A stretch of 58,325 nucleotides of DNA from Methanobrevibacter sp. (GCF_030539665.1 NZ_JAUNXR010000003.1:1-58325), one strand, 5' to 3'. Positions 1-9,118 are shown, counted from the stretch's first letter. The notes: generated by a model not told the origin, from the sequence alone. A program made the numbers and translations.

Positions 1-70
1 AATGTTTCTTTACATTACATAAGAAAACAGTGTTCTATGTTTATTATTTCAATGTTTCTTTACATTACAT
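1..70. repeat. 20-bp direct repeat at the window edge
   Basis: The 20 bases at 1-20 recur exactly at 51-70, a period of 50 bp. The left copy touches the window edge, so the true unit could be longer. The bases just before the right copy (46-53) read ATTTCAAT, the reverse complement of the ATTGAAAT ending of many archaeal CRISPR repeats. With a 50-bp period the spacer would be only about 25 bp, so a CRISPR array is not established. The second copy lies directly upstream of the ribosome binding site of the next gene. Confidence 0.6.
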
Positions 71-85
71 GCATGGAGATGACTT

Positions 86-1120
86 ATGAGTTATAAAATT
101 TCTGTAATCCTACCAATCTTTAATGGTGAAAAAACCATTAATCGAGCTATTGAATCTGTAATTAACCAAACAATTGGTTTTGAAAATATAGAGCTAATAT
201 TGTATGACGATGCTTCAACAGACAGATCCAGAGAAATAATTCTAGATTATGCAAAAGAGTATGGAAACATTGTCCCCATTTTATCAGATGATAATAGCGG
301 ATACCCTGGAAGAGGGAGAAATGAAGGAATAAAAAGATCATCAGCAGACTTTGTAATGTTTATGGACAATGATGATGAGTATAGGTCGGATTTTTGTGAA
401 AAACTCTACGATGCTGCTGTAAAATATGATGCGGATGTTGTATTGTGCGATTACATTGAGGAAGATTATGTATCATCATATGTTTGTAAGACAAGCTACA
501 ATGGAGAAATAGTGGAAAATGACAGCACAGTAATTTTTGACCATCATGTGAAGAATCTTAATAACATGATGCTTTGGAACAATCTCTTTAGAAAATCCAT
601 AATTGAAAAAAACAAAATCAGATTCCCTGAAGACAAATTAGCTGAGGACATATATTTTTCATATCTCAATTACATGCATGCAAATAAGGTGGTTTACCTG
701 AAATCCTATATTGGTTATGTCAGACATATTCAGGGAACTTCACTGTCCAGAACCCTTTCATTTAAGAAAATAGAAGAAAGTTTGACTGTACTGTCTGAAA
801 TTGTCGATGAATTTAACTCCAACAATTATAAACCAGATTATAATGTCCTGTTTAATGCAAACATTAGATTAACATTAAAGTACATATACATGTCCCAAGA
901 TTTTAAAGACAAAAAGGAAATTAAAAAGCTTTTAAAACAGCTGTATGACTTTGAAAGGAAAATCGACTTTGAATATGATTATGCTCCAATCTTTAAAATT
1001 GCCAATTTCCTGTTAACACACAGGATGTGCAATCTTCTGATATTGTACCTTAAGACATTGAGAGCCTTTGCCAAATCAAGGTTAATAAGAAATATCTACA
1101 GGTCAACTTTGGGCAATTAG
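86..1120 (+). CDS. Family 2 glycosyltransferase
   Basis: A GT-A fold inverting glycosyltransferase of 344 aa that would transfer a sugar from a nucleotide donor at the cytoplasmic face during surface glycan assembly. The N-terminus has the family start (SVILPIFNG), the first acidic motif (YDDAS) and the DxD-type metal site (MDNDDE, about residue 92). An acidic stretch near EDIYFS could hold the catalytic base. The C-terminal 100 residues are basic and helical, with no clear membrane span. A GGAGATG ribosome site precedes the ATG. A 136-bp gap separates it from the LicD operon, so it may be transcribed separately. Donor and acceptor cannot be predicted. Confidence 0.85.
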   Translation: MSYKISVILPIFNGEKTINRAIESVINQTIGFENIELILYDDASTDRSREIILDYAKEYGNIVPILSDDNSGYPGRGRNEGIKRSSADFVMFMDNDDEYRSDFCEKLYDAAVKYDADVVLCDYIEEDYVSSYVCKTSYNGEIVENDSTVIFDHHVKNLNNMMLWNNLFRKSIIEKNKIRFPEDKLAEDIYFSYLNYMHANKVVYLKSYIGYVRHIQGTSLSRTLSFKKIEESLTVLSEIVDEFNSNNYKPDYNVLFNANIRLTLKYIYMSQDFKDKKEIKKLLKQLYDFERKIDFEYDYAPIFKIANFLLTHRMCNLLILYLKTLRAFAKSRLIRNIYRSTLGN

Positions 1121-1193
1121 AACAGTTTTCTTTAAAAAAATCCGTTAGAAACTCCCGTTACTATCGCAAAAATAGCCTTTTCATTAATAAATA

Positions 1194-1205
1194 TTTTATA
1201 TTTAA
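1194..1205 (+). promoter_or_regulatory. Probable TATA box of the LicD operon
   Basis: A TTTTATATTTAA stretch lies about 57 bp before the ATG at 1257. Transcription would start about 25 bp downstream of it, giving a leader of roughly 30-35 nt that contains the GGAG site at 1246-1249. It is the only good TATA-like element between the glycosyltransferase and the operon. Start site not verified. Confidence 0.4.
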
Positions 1206-1256
1206 AAGACTAAAAATATAATAAACTAAAAATTATCATTGAATTGGAGTTTCACA

Positions 1257-2084
1257 ATGGATAATAAACTTGACCAACAGACACTGAAACATTTGAAGGA
1301 AACAGAGTTAATGATTCTAAAGGATGTTATCGATGTTTGCGACAAGCATGACATTGACTATTACTTGTTTTTTGGAACTCTTATTGGTGCTGTTCGTCAT
1401 GAGGGATTTATTCCGTGGGACGATGACATTGACATAATGATGTTTAGGGAAGATTATGAAAAATTCCTGAAAATCTTCAAAAATGAAAAGAGCGACAAAT
1501 ACGAAGTGTTGGAGGGTCGCTGTCAGGACGATTACTTTTTGCTTTTCGCCAAAATATCCTTGAAGGATACCAAATTTGAAGAATACTGGGCGAAACAGGT
1601 TTCCTTTAATCTTGGAATATTCATAGACATCTTCATTTTGGACAATGTTCCAGACAATAAGGTTAAAAGATTCCTCTTCAAGAAATATTGCTTCATGATG
1701 GACAAGCTATTGACAATGGCTACAATCAGGTTGCCTGAGCATTATCCTCCTCACATAAGGATTCCTGCAAATGCAATGCACGGCATTCTAAACAGGATAG
1801 GTCTTGACACCGAATATTTCAAGAAAAGAACCGAAAGGCTTGCTAGAAAATATGAGAATCAGGATACTGAATACGTTTGCGATTTGACTGAAGTAAAGCA
1901 ATTCCATTTTAGAAGAAGTGATTTGAAGCCTGCAAAAATCATGAAATTTGAAGATATTGAAGCTAAGGTACCTAACAATTATGATTATATTTTAAAACTG
2001 TTGTATGGAGATTATATGAAAATACCTCCTGAAGAGGAACGCACATGTCATGTTCTGGATGGTATTGAATTTGGAGAGTATTGA
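1257..2084 (+). CDS. LicD family phosphotransferase (copy 1)
   Basis: A LicD-family protein of 275 aa. Characterised LicD enzymes move phosphocholine from CDP-choline onto a cell-surface sugar. The diagnostic nucleotidyltransferase-like core is clear: [20 protein letters not shown] near residues 39-58, with the DDDID acidic cluster for metal and nucleotide binding. The frame is open upstream from a TTG at 1239, but the ATG at 1257 sits 7 bases after GGAG and is the better start. It opens a four-gene operon and is followed after 1 bp by the aminotransferase. A second LicD closes the operon, so two acceptor positions or two donors are possible. The group transferred is probably not choline, because no choline uptake or kinase gene is present here. 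Confidence 0.85.
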   Translation: MDNKLDQQTLKHLKETELMILKDVIDVCDKHDIDYYLFFGTLIGAVRHEGFIPWDDDIDIMMFREDYEKFLKIFKNEKSDKYEVLEGRCQDDYFLLFAKISLKDTKFEEYWAKQVSFNLGIFIDIFILDNVPDNKVKRFLFKKYCFMMDKLLTMATIRLPEHYPPHIRIPANAMHGILNRIGLDTEYFKKRTERLARKYENQDTEYVCDLTEVKQFHFRRSDLKPAKIMKFEDIEAKVPNNYDYILKLLYGDYMKIPPEEERTCHVLDGIEFGEY

Positions 2085-2085
2085 A

Positions 2086-3159
2086 ATGCTTAATTTTACT
2101 ATTGGTCCTGTAATGTCTAACGATAAGGTAAGGGAAATCGGATCTGAACAGGTTCCCTATTTTAGAACTCCTGAATTTTCCGAACTTATGCTTGAAAGTG
2201 AAGAATTGATGAAAAAACTTTTGAACGCTCCTGAAAATTCCAGGTGTGCATTTATTACAGGCTCTGGAACAGCATCTATGGAAGCTGTTGTAATGAATGT
2301 TTTTACAAGTGACGACAAGATTCTCATCGTTAATGGAGGCGGATTCGGCGAAAGGTTCGTTGAGCTCTGCAAATTGCATGAGATTCCCTACGAATCAATT
2401 GATTTGGAAGTGAACAAGGACATTGCAGAGGACATTTTGAAACAGTATGAAAACAAGGGATTTACTGGATTTCTTGTAAATATTCATGAAACCTCCACAG
2501 GAGTGCACTACAATCTTGATCTTATTAGCGAATTCTGCAGGAAAAACAATCTGTTTTTGGTTGTCGATGCAATCAGCTCATTTCTGGCCGATGAGGTTGA
2601 CATGAGCAAAAACGACATCGATGTGGTAATCACAGGGTCACAGAAGGCATTGGCATGTCCTCCAGGAGTTTCCATCATTGCATTGTCTCCAAAAGCTGTT
2701 GAAAGGGTTGAGGAAAACACATGCAAGTCAATGTATCTTGATTTGAAGAATGCATTGAAAAACGGAGAAAGGGGCCAGACACCATTCACCCCAGCTGTCG
2801 CTATTTTAATCCAAATCAACGCCCGTTTAAATGAAATCTTTGACAATGGAGGGGTTGGAAGCGAAATTGAAAAGGTTGCTGAAATTGCAGACAACTTTAG
2901 AAGTCAGATTAAGGATTTGCCGTTTGAAATTACTTCAGAGTCCCTTTCAAATGCCGTTACTCCCCTACATCCAACAACAGCATCTGCCGAGGATATTTTC
3001 CACATCCTGAAGGATGAATACGGCATATGGATCTGTCCAAATGGTGGGGAGTTTAAAGATACCCTGTTTAGAGTGGGCCACATTGGGGATTTGACAATTG
3101 AAGACAACAACAGGCTCATTGAAGCCCTGAAGGATATGCAGAAAAGAAATTTAATTTAG
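2086..3159 (+). CDS. Class V aminotransferase (AEP/alanine-glyoxylate type)
   Basis: A PLP-dependent fold-type I, class V aminotransferase of 357 aa, similar to alanine-glyoxylate and 2-aminoethylphosphonate transaminases. The N-terminus FTIGPVM and the small-residue stretch [11 protein letters not shown] (cofactor phosphate binding) are typical. The Schiff-base lysine is in [13 protein letters not shown], and the acid contacting the cofactor ring is in VVDAISSF. The open frame extends to 2050, but GGAGAG at 2073-2078 points to the ATG at 2086, just after the LicD stop. Its place between LicD and a cytidylyltransferase suggests it makes the amine of an amino-alcohol head group. The substrate is an inference; AEP is possible, but no PEP mutase is in the window. 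Confidence 0.8.
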   Translation: MLNFTIGPVMSNDKVREIGSEQVPYFRTPEFSELMLESEELMKKLLNAPENSRCAFITGSGTASMEAVVMNVFTSDDKILIVNGGGFGERFVELCKLHEIPYESIDLEVNKDIAEDILKQYENKGFTGFLVNIHETSTGVHYNLDLISEFCRKNNLFLVVDAISSFLADEVDMSKNDIDVVITGSQKALACPPGVSIIALSPKAVERVEENTCKSMYLDLKNALKNGERGQTPFTPAVAILIQINARLNEIFDNGGVGSEIEKVAEIADNFRSQIKDLPFEITSESLSNAVTPLHPTTASAEDIFHILKDEYGIWICPNGGEFKDTLFRVGHIGDLTIEDNNRLIEALKDMQKRNLI

Positions 3160-3168
3160 GTTGGAAAA

Positions 3169-4497
3169 ATGAAGAAAGTTATAACCTATGGTACATATGA
3201 TTTATTCCATTATGGCCATCAAAGACTATTGGAACGTGCAAAAGAGCTTGGAGACTACCTTATTGTAGGGGTTACAGCTGATGACTTTGATAAGACAAGG
3301 GGAAAAATCAATGTACACCAACCATTGATTGAAAGGATAGAATCAGTTCGTTCAACAGGCCTTGCAGACGAAATCATAGTTGAGGAATATGAAGGCCAGA
3401 AAATCGACGACATCAAAAGAAAGGAAGTGGACATATTTACAGTCGGATCAGACTGGATAGGAGAGTTTGACTACCTGAATGAATTCTGTGACGTCGTATA
3501 CCTGGACAGGACCGAAGGGATCTCAAGCTCAGACATACGTTCAGAACACAGAAGCATAAAACTGGGCCTTATAGGTAAAAGCAGAATCCTTACAAAGTTC
3601 TACAACGAAAGCAAACATGTAAACGGAATAACCGTAGACTACGTCTGTACCGAAGACCCAAAGGAAATCAACAAGCTCAAGGACGAGGATGTCGTAATAA
3701 CCGAAGACTATGATGTACTTCTGGAGCATTGTGATGCCGTATACATAGTATCACCACCAATCAGACATTATGAACAAATAAAAAAGGCCTTGAATCTTGG
3801 AAAACATGTCCTTTGTGAAGCCCCAATAGCATTAAGGGAAGATGAATTTGACGAGCTTATTGAACTTGCAGAAAAAAACGGCCTGATGCTGTTTGAATCA
3901 ATAAAGACCGCATACTCAACAGCATTCCACAGGCTTGTATTGCTTGCAAAAAGCGGAAGGATAGGAGACATAATCTCAATAGATGCGACCTGTACCAGCC
4001 TAAGGGACATAAACACCGAAGCGCTGGAAAAGGAATGGAGCAGTATTGAAAAATGGGGTCCTACAGCACTCCTGCCAATATTTGAAATATTCGGAACAGA
4101 ATACAAGAACAAGCATGCATCATCACTGATACTAAAGGACAATTTCGACATATTTACAAAAATAGATTTCGAATACGAATCATCAGTGGCATCAATAAAG
4201 GTCGGTAACAGCGTAAAATCCGAAGGTGAACTTATAATATCCGGAAGAAACGGATACATCTATGTTCCTGCACCATGGTGGAAAACAGACTACTTCGAAT
4301 TGAGATATGAAAACCAGGAAGAGAACAAGAAGTACTTCTACCAGCTTGAAGGTGAAGGAATAAGATACGAGCTTGTAGCATTCATCAGGTCAATACAGAT
4401 GAACAAGAACAATTCATACATAAAGACAAAGGTCTCAAAGGCCATTGCAAAAACCGTCGGCGACTGCATCTACGGAGACGTAAACAAACTATCCTGA
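3169..4497 (+). CDS. Cytidylyltransferase fused to Gfo/Idh/MocA-like domain
   Basis: A two-domain protein of 442 aa. Residues 1-125 are a TagD/GCT-like cytidylyltransferase with the nucleotide motif HYGH (14-17) and the second signature RTEGISSS (114-121); such enzymes form CDP-alcohols from phospho-alcohols and CTP. From about residue 130 a Rossmann domain of the Gfo/Idh/MocA oxidoreductase family begins (KLGLIGKSR). That domain looks atypical: the usual EKP motif reads EAP (HVLCEAPIA), and the segment that normally carries the D-x3-H catalytic pair reads ALLPIFEIFG without histidine. It may use other residues or only bind a ligand. It lies 9 bp after the aminotransferase and 9 bp before the second LicD. 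Glycerol-3-phosphate is the likeliest substrate of the first domain, but this is unproven. Confidence 0.8.
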   Translation: MKKVITYGTYDLFHYGHQRLLERAKELGDYLIVGVTADDFDKTRGKINVHQPLIERIESVRSTGLADEIIVEEYEGQKIDDIKRKEVDIFTVGSDWIGEFDYLNEFCDVVYLDRTEGISSSDIRSEHRSIKLGLIGKSRILTKFYNESKHVNGITVDYVCTEDPKEINKLKDEDVVITEDYDVLLEHCDAVYIVSPPIRHYEQIKKALNLGKHVLCEAPIALREDEFDELIELAEKNGLMLFESIKTAYSTAFHRLVLLAKSGRIGDIISIDATCTSLRDINTEALEKEWSSIEKWGPTALLPIFEIFGTEYKNKHASSLILKDNFDIFTKIDFEYESSVASIKVGNSVKSEGELIISGRNGYIYVPAPWWKTDYFELRYENQEENKKYFYQLEGEGIRYELVAFIRSIQMNKNNSYIKTKVSKAIAKTVGDCIYGDVNKLS

Positions 4498-4506
4498 GGG
4501 CTTGAC

Positions 4507-5370
4507 ATGACAATAATGGAAAAGGAAACTTTCTATGAATACCCTCCAGAAACACTTCAGAAAATAAAGGACCTGGAACTGATGATTTTAAAGGAATTCA
4601 TCAGAATCTGTGAGGAAAACCACATAACCTACTTTTTAGATGGTGGAACAGCCCTTGGAGCCATCAGACATGAAGGATTCATTCCATGGGATGACGACAT
4701 TGACGTAATCATGCTAAGGGAAGACTACGAAAAGCTTCAGGAAGTCATGAAAGACTACAAAAGCGACAGGTTCGAGTTCCTAAGCAAGAATACAAAGGAA
4801 TACTATTGTCGTAACTTCTCAGAGCTGAACCTTAAGGGAACATATACTGAAAGGTTCTACAACAGCGAAAACACCGACTTTGAGCTTGGAATAAGCATAG
4901 ACATATTCGTTCTGGACAACATTCCTGACAGCAAGCTAGCAAGAAAGCTCTTCAACCTCAGATACAAGCTATTCAGGCTACTGCTTATCTCATATGAAAT
5001 ATCATTCAACGACATGTACGTTTCCGAAACCAAACAGAAGATCGGAAGGACAATCAGGTCCATCTACAGGCTGCTGAACATTGACAATGACTTTGTAAAA
5101 AGACAAGGGGACAAGCTAATTGAAAGCACCATGAAAAAAGAAACAAGAGACGTTGCAAATCTAAGTACCCCATATTCCACATTGAACATTGTGCCAAGAG
5201 ATATTTTCAAGCCTGCAAAAAAAGTAAAGTTCGAAGATTTGACCGTAAACGTTCCGAAGGACTACGACACTTATCTGACAGGAATCTACGGAGATTACAT
5301 GACCCTGCCGCCAGTTGAGGATAGGGTAAACCACAGCTTTGCAAAAATCGATTTTGGAGAATACAAATAG
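4507..5370 (+). CDS. LicD family phosphotransferase (copy 2)
   Basis: A second LicD-family protein, 287 aa, with the same core (GTALGAIRHEGF then PWDDDIDVIM, near residues 48-68) and the same overall plan as the first copy, including the FxxGxSIDIFVLDNIPD segment and the C-terminal GDYMxxPPxExR signature. By eye the two copies are clearly paralogous but well diverged, so they probably act on different acceptors. The ATG at 4507 follows GAGGG; an internal ATG five bases later in the same region is possible but less well spaced. It ends the operon and is followed by an inverted repeat. Confidence 0.85.
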   Translation: MTIMEKETFYEYPPETLQKIKDLELMILKEFIRICEENHITYFLDGGTALGAIRHEGFIPWDDDIDVIMLREDYEKLQEVMKDYKSDRFEFLSKNTKEYYCRNFSELNLKGTYTERFYNSENTDFELGISIDIFVLDNIPDSKLARKLFNLRYKLFRLLLISYEISFNDMYVSETKQKIGRTIRSIYRLLNIDNDFVKRQGDKLIESTMKKETRDVANLSTPYSTLNIVPRDIFKPAKKVKFEDLTVNVPKDYDTYLTGIYGDYMTLPPVEDRVNHSFAKIDFGEYK

Positions 5371-5403
5371 GTTCCAAAATCCATAAAAAAAATTATTTTT
5401 ACA

Positions 5404-5429
5404 TTTGGAGAACATGTAATTTCTCCAAA
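5404..5429. terminator. Hairpin between convergent LicD and Rpn genes
   Basis: A perfect 9-bp inverted repeat (TTTGGAGAA / TTCTCCAAA) with an 8-base loop lies between two convergent genes. On the - strand it is followed by an AT-rich run with eight consecutive T, so it could end the Rpn transcript. On the + strand it follows the LicD stop by 33 bp. Archaeal termination depends mainly on the T tract, so the hairpin role is inferred. Confidence 0.5.
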
Positions 5430-5452
5430 CGCTTTAATTAGATTTAATTGGT

Positions 5453-6331
5453 TTAGGGAGTGGTTTGTTGCTCTTCCCTTAATTTTATTATTTCTTTAAT
5501 TGTATCATTATCAATACCAACTTCCCTCAAAGCTGACAAAAATCCCTCTCTTTCCTCTTTTATTCCTTCTTCTCTCCCTTCTATTTTTCCTTCTATTTTT
5601 CCTTCATCTATTCCTTCCTGTTTCCATTCATCAAATATTGGATTCCCCATTTTAGCCAACCTCCTTATTTCATTGCATTTTTTACTGTCTTTTACCAGTT
5701 TTTCACATAGCCTAATTAAAAGATATTTAATTTGACCTTTTTCCATTTCTTCCTGTTTATTGTTTGTTTCTATCCTGTTTGCAGTTATCATTGATTGCTT
5801 TATCAATCCAGCACATTCTTCAACCGCTTTTGTGGAATATGGAATCAGTATCAGGTCTTGCTTATCCTGATTTGTAAGATGCCTGTTGTCTTTTATTTTA
5901 TTGTTTATGCTATTTAACAATTCTTTTCCGTCAAGATTCAGTGAGCTTTTCTGGAAGACCTTATGATAGATATTTGAACGGAGCTTATTGCAATGATCTT
6001 CATTTTTCACAGGGAGAATTGTGATTACATATGTGTATACCTCCCCATCGTATTTTGCCGTAGTGAGACTTGCATATTCATGCAATACCTCCTGCTTTGC
6101 TTTGTTTGGATATGTGCTTTGAAATTCGATATTTAGAATCACTCCTTCCTCCGTTAGAATGATACAGTCCATGCTATAACGTGAATCTATCTTCAATACA
6201 TTTTCTGTGGGCAGGAACTCCTTAAAGGTATATGGAATCCCAAACCTATCTAGAAGACCTTGAGGATTAAGATCAACCATAAACTTGAAGGCACTGTCAT
6301 GAATCTTTAAGCCATTTAATTTTTCAGCCAT
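5453..6331 (-). CDS. Rpn family PD-(D/E)XK nuclease (copy 1)
   Basis: A 292-aa member of the Rpn/transposase-like PD-(D/E)XK nuclease family, whose studied members are metal-dependent endonucleases that promote recombination. The active site is visible: D55 in RYSMDC, followed by E69-x-Q71 in NIEFQS, the ExQ variant typical of the family. The C-terminal third ends in EG-rich short repeats (EGKIEGKIEGREEG), also typical. Start at ATG 6331, five bases after GGTGG; an in-frame GTG at 6340 is worse. Over the first 80 residues it is about 85-90% identical by eye to the copy at 9306-10172, which has the opposite orientation. It may move or be maintained as a selfish element; no terminal repeats were found. 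Confidence 0.75.
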   Translation of the reverse strand: MAEKLNGLKIHDSAFKFMVDLNPQGLLDRFGIPYTFKEFLPTENVLKIDSRYSMDCIILTEEGVILNIEFQSTYPNKAKQEVLHEYASLTTAKYDGEVYTYVITILPVKNEDHCNKLRSNIYHKVFQKSSLNLDGKELLNSINNKIKDNRHLTNQDKQDLILIPYSTKAVEECAGLIKQSMITANRIETNNKQEEMEKGQIKYLLIRLCEKLVKDSKKCNEIRRLAKMGNPIFDEWKQEGIDEGKIEGKIEGREEGIKEEREGFLSALREVGIDNDTIKEIIKLREEQQTTP

Positions 6332-6365
6332 AAAAACCACCGTTAGCCTTTAATTTAATATTAAT

Positions 6366-6381
6366 AAGATATAAATCTTTT
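6366..6381 (-). promoter_or_regulatory. TATA box of Rpn copy 1
   Basis: On the - strand this reads AAAAGATTTATATCTT, with the TATA core about 26 bp before a predicted start that leaves a 15-nt leader. The same AAGATTTATAT element at the same distance precedes the second Rpn copy. Confidence 0.5.
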
Positions 6382-6546
6382 GTTTATTAAATAAAATAAT
6401 TTTATACTTAAAAATCCATTTTAAAAGATTAAATAAATATTTAAGAGTGAAAACAATAATTTAAAATGAGTTTAAAAAATAAGATAATAAAATAAATTTA
6501 TATGCTAATTAAAATTAGCAATGAAAAAAATAATGAAAAAAAAACC

Positions 6547-7596
6547 CTATTTCTCATTTAAAAGCTCGATAAGGGTTTTCCTATAGTTTTCCAGCTTGTC
6601 GGAATACAATGGCCCGTCGTAGATATATATTTCAGAACCGTCCTTAAAGCTTAAGGCAACTGTGGAAATGATTGTACCAACCACTTTCGGCCTGATTCCA
6701 AGTAGCTTCAGAAATTCTATCGGGAACAGGTTGCTTATGACCTCCACTTCAGGGAAAATTGCCTTGTAGTCCTTTGATTCCCTTGGATGGGGCTTGACAA
6801 ATACATTCCTTGAGGAAAACTCGGCAATCATGTTTCTGTAGATGTCCATTTCCTCATCTTCAGTGATGAAATTGGCCTCACTCAAAGGCTGGGTCAATAT
6901 GAGAACGCTATCATCACCTATCTTGGATATTGCATCGTAGTCTATGTTGAAAAGTGACAGAATCTTTCTTTTCTCTTCATCTGACTTTTCTGCCCATAGC
7001 TTCTCGATGTCTATGACCTCTATCTTCTCGTTGATCAGCTCATCATCATGCTCGTTTGTAAGATAGACCTTTTTGATGTTTTTATGTGACCCCAAAGTCT
7101 CCTCTATTCTCAGATAGTACATTCCACAAATATGAAGAATTTTATCGATTATTGGATTGATCTTATGGGTTTCCATGGCTTTACGAGAGTAGTTTAAAAA
7201 TCCGTCCTCGATTATGCTTGCATTTTTAAGCTCGTAGAAAGGAAACGAGAATGCGGTACTCGCATTTCCGAAAATCTCATATTCACAATTGTACCTGTGC
7301 CTATTATAAAACAAGAACAGTCTTAAGGAGATATAGCCATAGAAATACCTCAGATAGCCTGCAATGTTTTCAAAGACTCCTCCTATTGAATCCAATGGAG
7401 CCATTAAAGGACCTTTTATGAAATTTACCTTAGGCAGCTGAAAATGGTTGAAGTTTTTAGCAATCTCCCTTGGAAACAGGTATGTGAAGATGAAGATGTC
7501 ATCATCATCATATCCGCATATCAGAAGATACAGGAAAAGATTGTATAAAGTGGCCGTAAGACATATCCTTTTTGTTTTCTTAGAAATAATAAACAC
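6547..7596 (-). CDS. GT52-like sialyltransferase family protein
   Basis: A 349-aa protein resembling bacterial sialyltransferase and polysialyltransferase families (GT52/GT38/GT80). These share a D/E-D/E-G motif holding the catalytic base, an HP motif and an S-S/T motif that contact the CMP donor. All three can be placed here: IIEDGFLNY (about residue 130), VKPHPRE (about 270) and TIISTVALS (about 315). The N-terminal KRICLTATLYNLFLYLLI matches the family start rather than a true membrane span. The start is awkward: GTG at 7596 lies directly after AGGAGA, and an ATT three codons later would be better spaced. A nonulosonic acid operon lies 2.6 kb away, so the donor may be CMP-pseudaminic acid (inference). 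Confidence 0.6.
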   Translation of the reverse strand: MFIISKKTKRICLTATLYNLFLYLLICGYDDDDIFIFTYLFPREIAKNFNHFQLPKVNFIKGPLMAPLDSIGGVFENIAGYLRYFYGYISLRLFLFYNRHRYNCEYEIFGNASTAFSFPFYELKNASIIEDGFLNYSRKAMETHKINPIIDKILHICGMYYLRIEETLGSHKNIKKVYLTNEHDDELINEKIEVIDIEKLWAEKSDEEKRKILSLFNIDYDAISKIGDDSVLILTQPLSEANFITEDEEMDIYRNMIAEFSSRNVFVKPHPRESKDYKAIFPEVEVISNLFPIEFLKLLGIRPKVVGTIISTVALSFKDGSEIYIYDGPLYSDKLENYRKTLIELLNEK

Positions 7597-7690
7597 TCTC
7601 CTATACTAAAATATTTCTCATTAGAATTATTTAAATTTACTTTACAACAATATTTTAATAGAATCAATAACATATCTAATTAGGAGAAGT

Positions 7691-9118
7691 ATGAATCGAG
7701 TTAAAACCATTTTCATGAACATGAGCTGGCTTATGGCATCACAGATAATAACAAGCATCCTTTCATTTATCTGGACCATAATGATAGCAAGATATCTTGG
7801 GGTAAGCGATTATGGTATTTTCGGTTTTGCAGTTTCCCTATCAGGAATGTTTGCTGTCCTTGGAGACTATGGGATAGGAACCCATATCGTAAGAAGCATT
7901 GCAACAGACTACAACCTGGCCAAGGACTATCTGGGAAACGCCATTCCCCTGAAGATGTTTTTGAACATTTCATACTTTGGAGTTATTTTTATTTTGCTTG
8001 TAATATGGCATTCCTCCACACTGGTAATCTACATTACAATGCTATACGTTTTGGAATCCGTAATAAAGAGCTTCTGCAACCTGTTCTACGGAACCTTCCA
8101 GGCACATGAGAAGGGAAAGTATCAGGCAATTGCAAGCATCATCCTTTCACTGCTTTCATTCGGATTCATCATGGGAGCCATCTACTTCAATCTGGGCTTG
8201 AGTGGAATCACATGGGCTTACGTCGCTGCAAATGCAATAACCCTCCTCTACACATTGAATGCACTGATAAGGCATATCGTAAAGCCAAAAATCCAGTTCG
8301 ACTTCAAGTTTTGGAAACAGCTGCTTATCTGGGGTGTTCCATTTGCACTTTACAGTATTTTCTACACTGTATACTATTCAATCGACATAGTAATGCTTAC
8401 TCAGATGGTGGGAGACTTTGCAACAGGTATCTACAATGCAACCTACAAGCTGATAAGCGTTTTGACACTGTTCTACGGAATATACACAGCCGTGATTTTC
8501 CCCGTTATGAGCAAGCAGTTCAAGAGCGAGAAGAAGCTTCTTTTAGCAAGCTTTGAGAAGTCAACAAAGTACCTTTCAATGGTTACCATACCAATATGCA
8601 TTGCATGCCTATTCTATTCTACCGACATTATCCAATTCATCTATGGACACCAGTATGACCAGGCTGCTGCAGTTTTGGAAATCCTTATCTGGACAGTTTG
8701 CTTCCTCTTCATAAATGGTGCGGCATCAACAGCATTGAACGCTTCACACAGGGAATATTCCGTAACTAAAATCTATTTGGGAGCTGCAATAACAAATGTG
8801 GCATTGAACCTTGTTTTGATTCCAAGATACTCCTATATGGGTGCAGCTACCGCAACCGTTCTTAGTGAAATCGTAATTCTTGTTCTGGCGCTGTTTGTTC
8901 TGGGAAAGGTAGGAATAAAGGTTTCAAGACATCTTGTTTTCGATGTGTGCAAGATCATCATATCCTCACTTGCATTAGGAGTCGTTCTATACTTCCTGAA
9001 CCTTAACATGTGGATAGCCATACCTGTGAGCATTGCAGTCTATCTTGTGTTCCTTATTGTTACAAGAACATTTGATGATAGCGACAGGCACATCATAAAA
9101 CAGATAATTGGAAGATGA
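7691..9118 (+). CDS. Wzx-type polysaccharide flippase (MOP superfamily)
   Basis: A 475-aa integral membrane protein of the MOP/MVF flippase superfamily with about 12-14 hydrophobic helices. The first helices carry the family start (SWLMASQIITSILSFIW, then ARYLGVSDYGIFGFA). Wzx-like proteins flip lipid-linked oligosaccharides across the membrane. The start has a good AGGAG site 4 bases upstream. It diverges from the sialyltransferase-like gene across a 94-bp spacer. It would be the exporter for glycans made by the neighbouring loci; the specific cargo cannot be read from sequence. A T-rich tract at 9160-9180 probably ends the transcript. Confidence 0.9.
   Translation: MNRVKTIFMNMSWLMASQIITSILSFIWTIMIARYLGVSDYGIFGFAVSLSGMFAVLGDYGIGTHIVRSIATDYNLAKDYLGNAIPLKMFLNISYFGVIFILLVIWHSSTLVIYITMLYVLESVIKSFCNLFYGTFQAHEKGKYQAIASIILSLLSFGFIMGAIYFNLGLSGITWAYVAANAITLLYTLNALIRHIVKPKIQFDFKFWKQLLIWGVPFALYSIFYTVYYSIDIVMLTQMVGDFATGIYNATYKLISVLTLFYGIYTAVIFPVMSKQFKSEKKLLLASFEKSTKYLSMVTIPICIACLFYSTDIIQFIYGHQYDQAAAVLEILIWTVCFLFINGAASTALNASHREYSVTKIYLGAAITNVALNLVLIPRYSYMGAATATVLSEIVILVLALFVLGKVGIKVSRHLVFDVCKIIISSLALGVVLYFLNLNMWIAIPVSIAVYLVFLIVTRTFDDSDRHIIKQIIGR

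Noticed and set aside
1-85. A CRISPR array tail
   Set aside because: Only two copies with a 50-bp period are visible, and the implied spacer is too short; no cas genes other than a distant Cas4-like gene.
3768-4259. Antisense open frame of 163 codons
   Set aside because: It lies wholly inside the cytidylyltransferase fusion gene on the other strand and is serine-rich shadow coding.
8212-8556. A 114-aa open frame overlapping wzx
   Set aside because: It is a different frame of the flippase gene, with no ribosome site and an unnatural composition.
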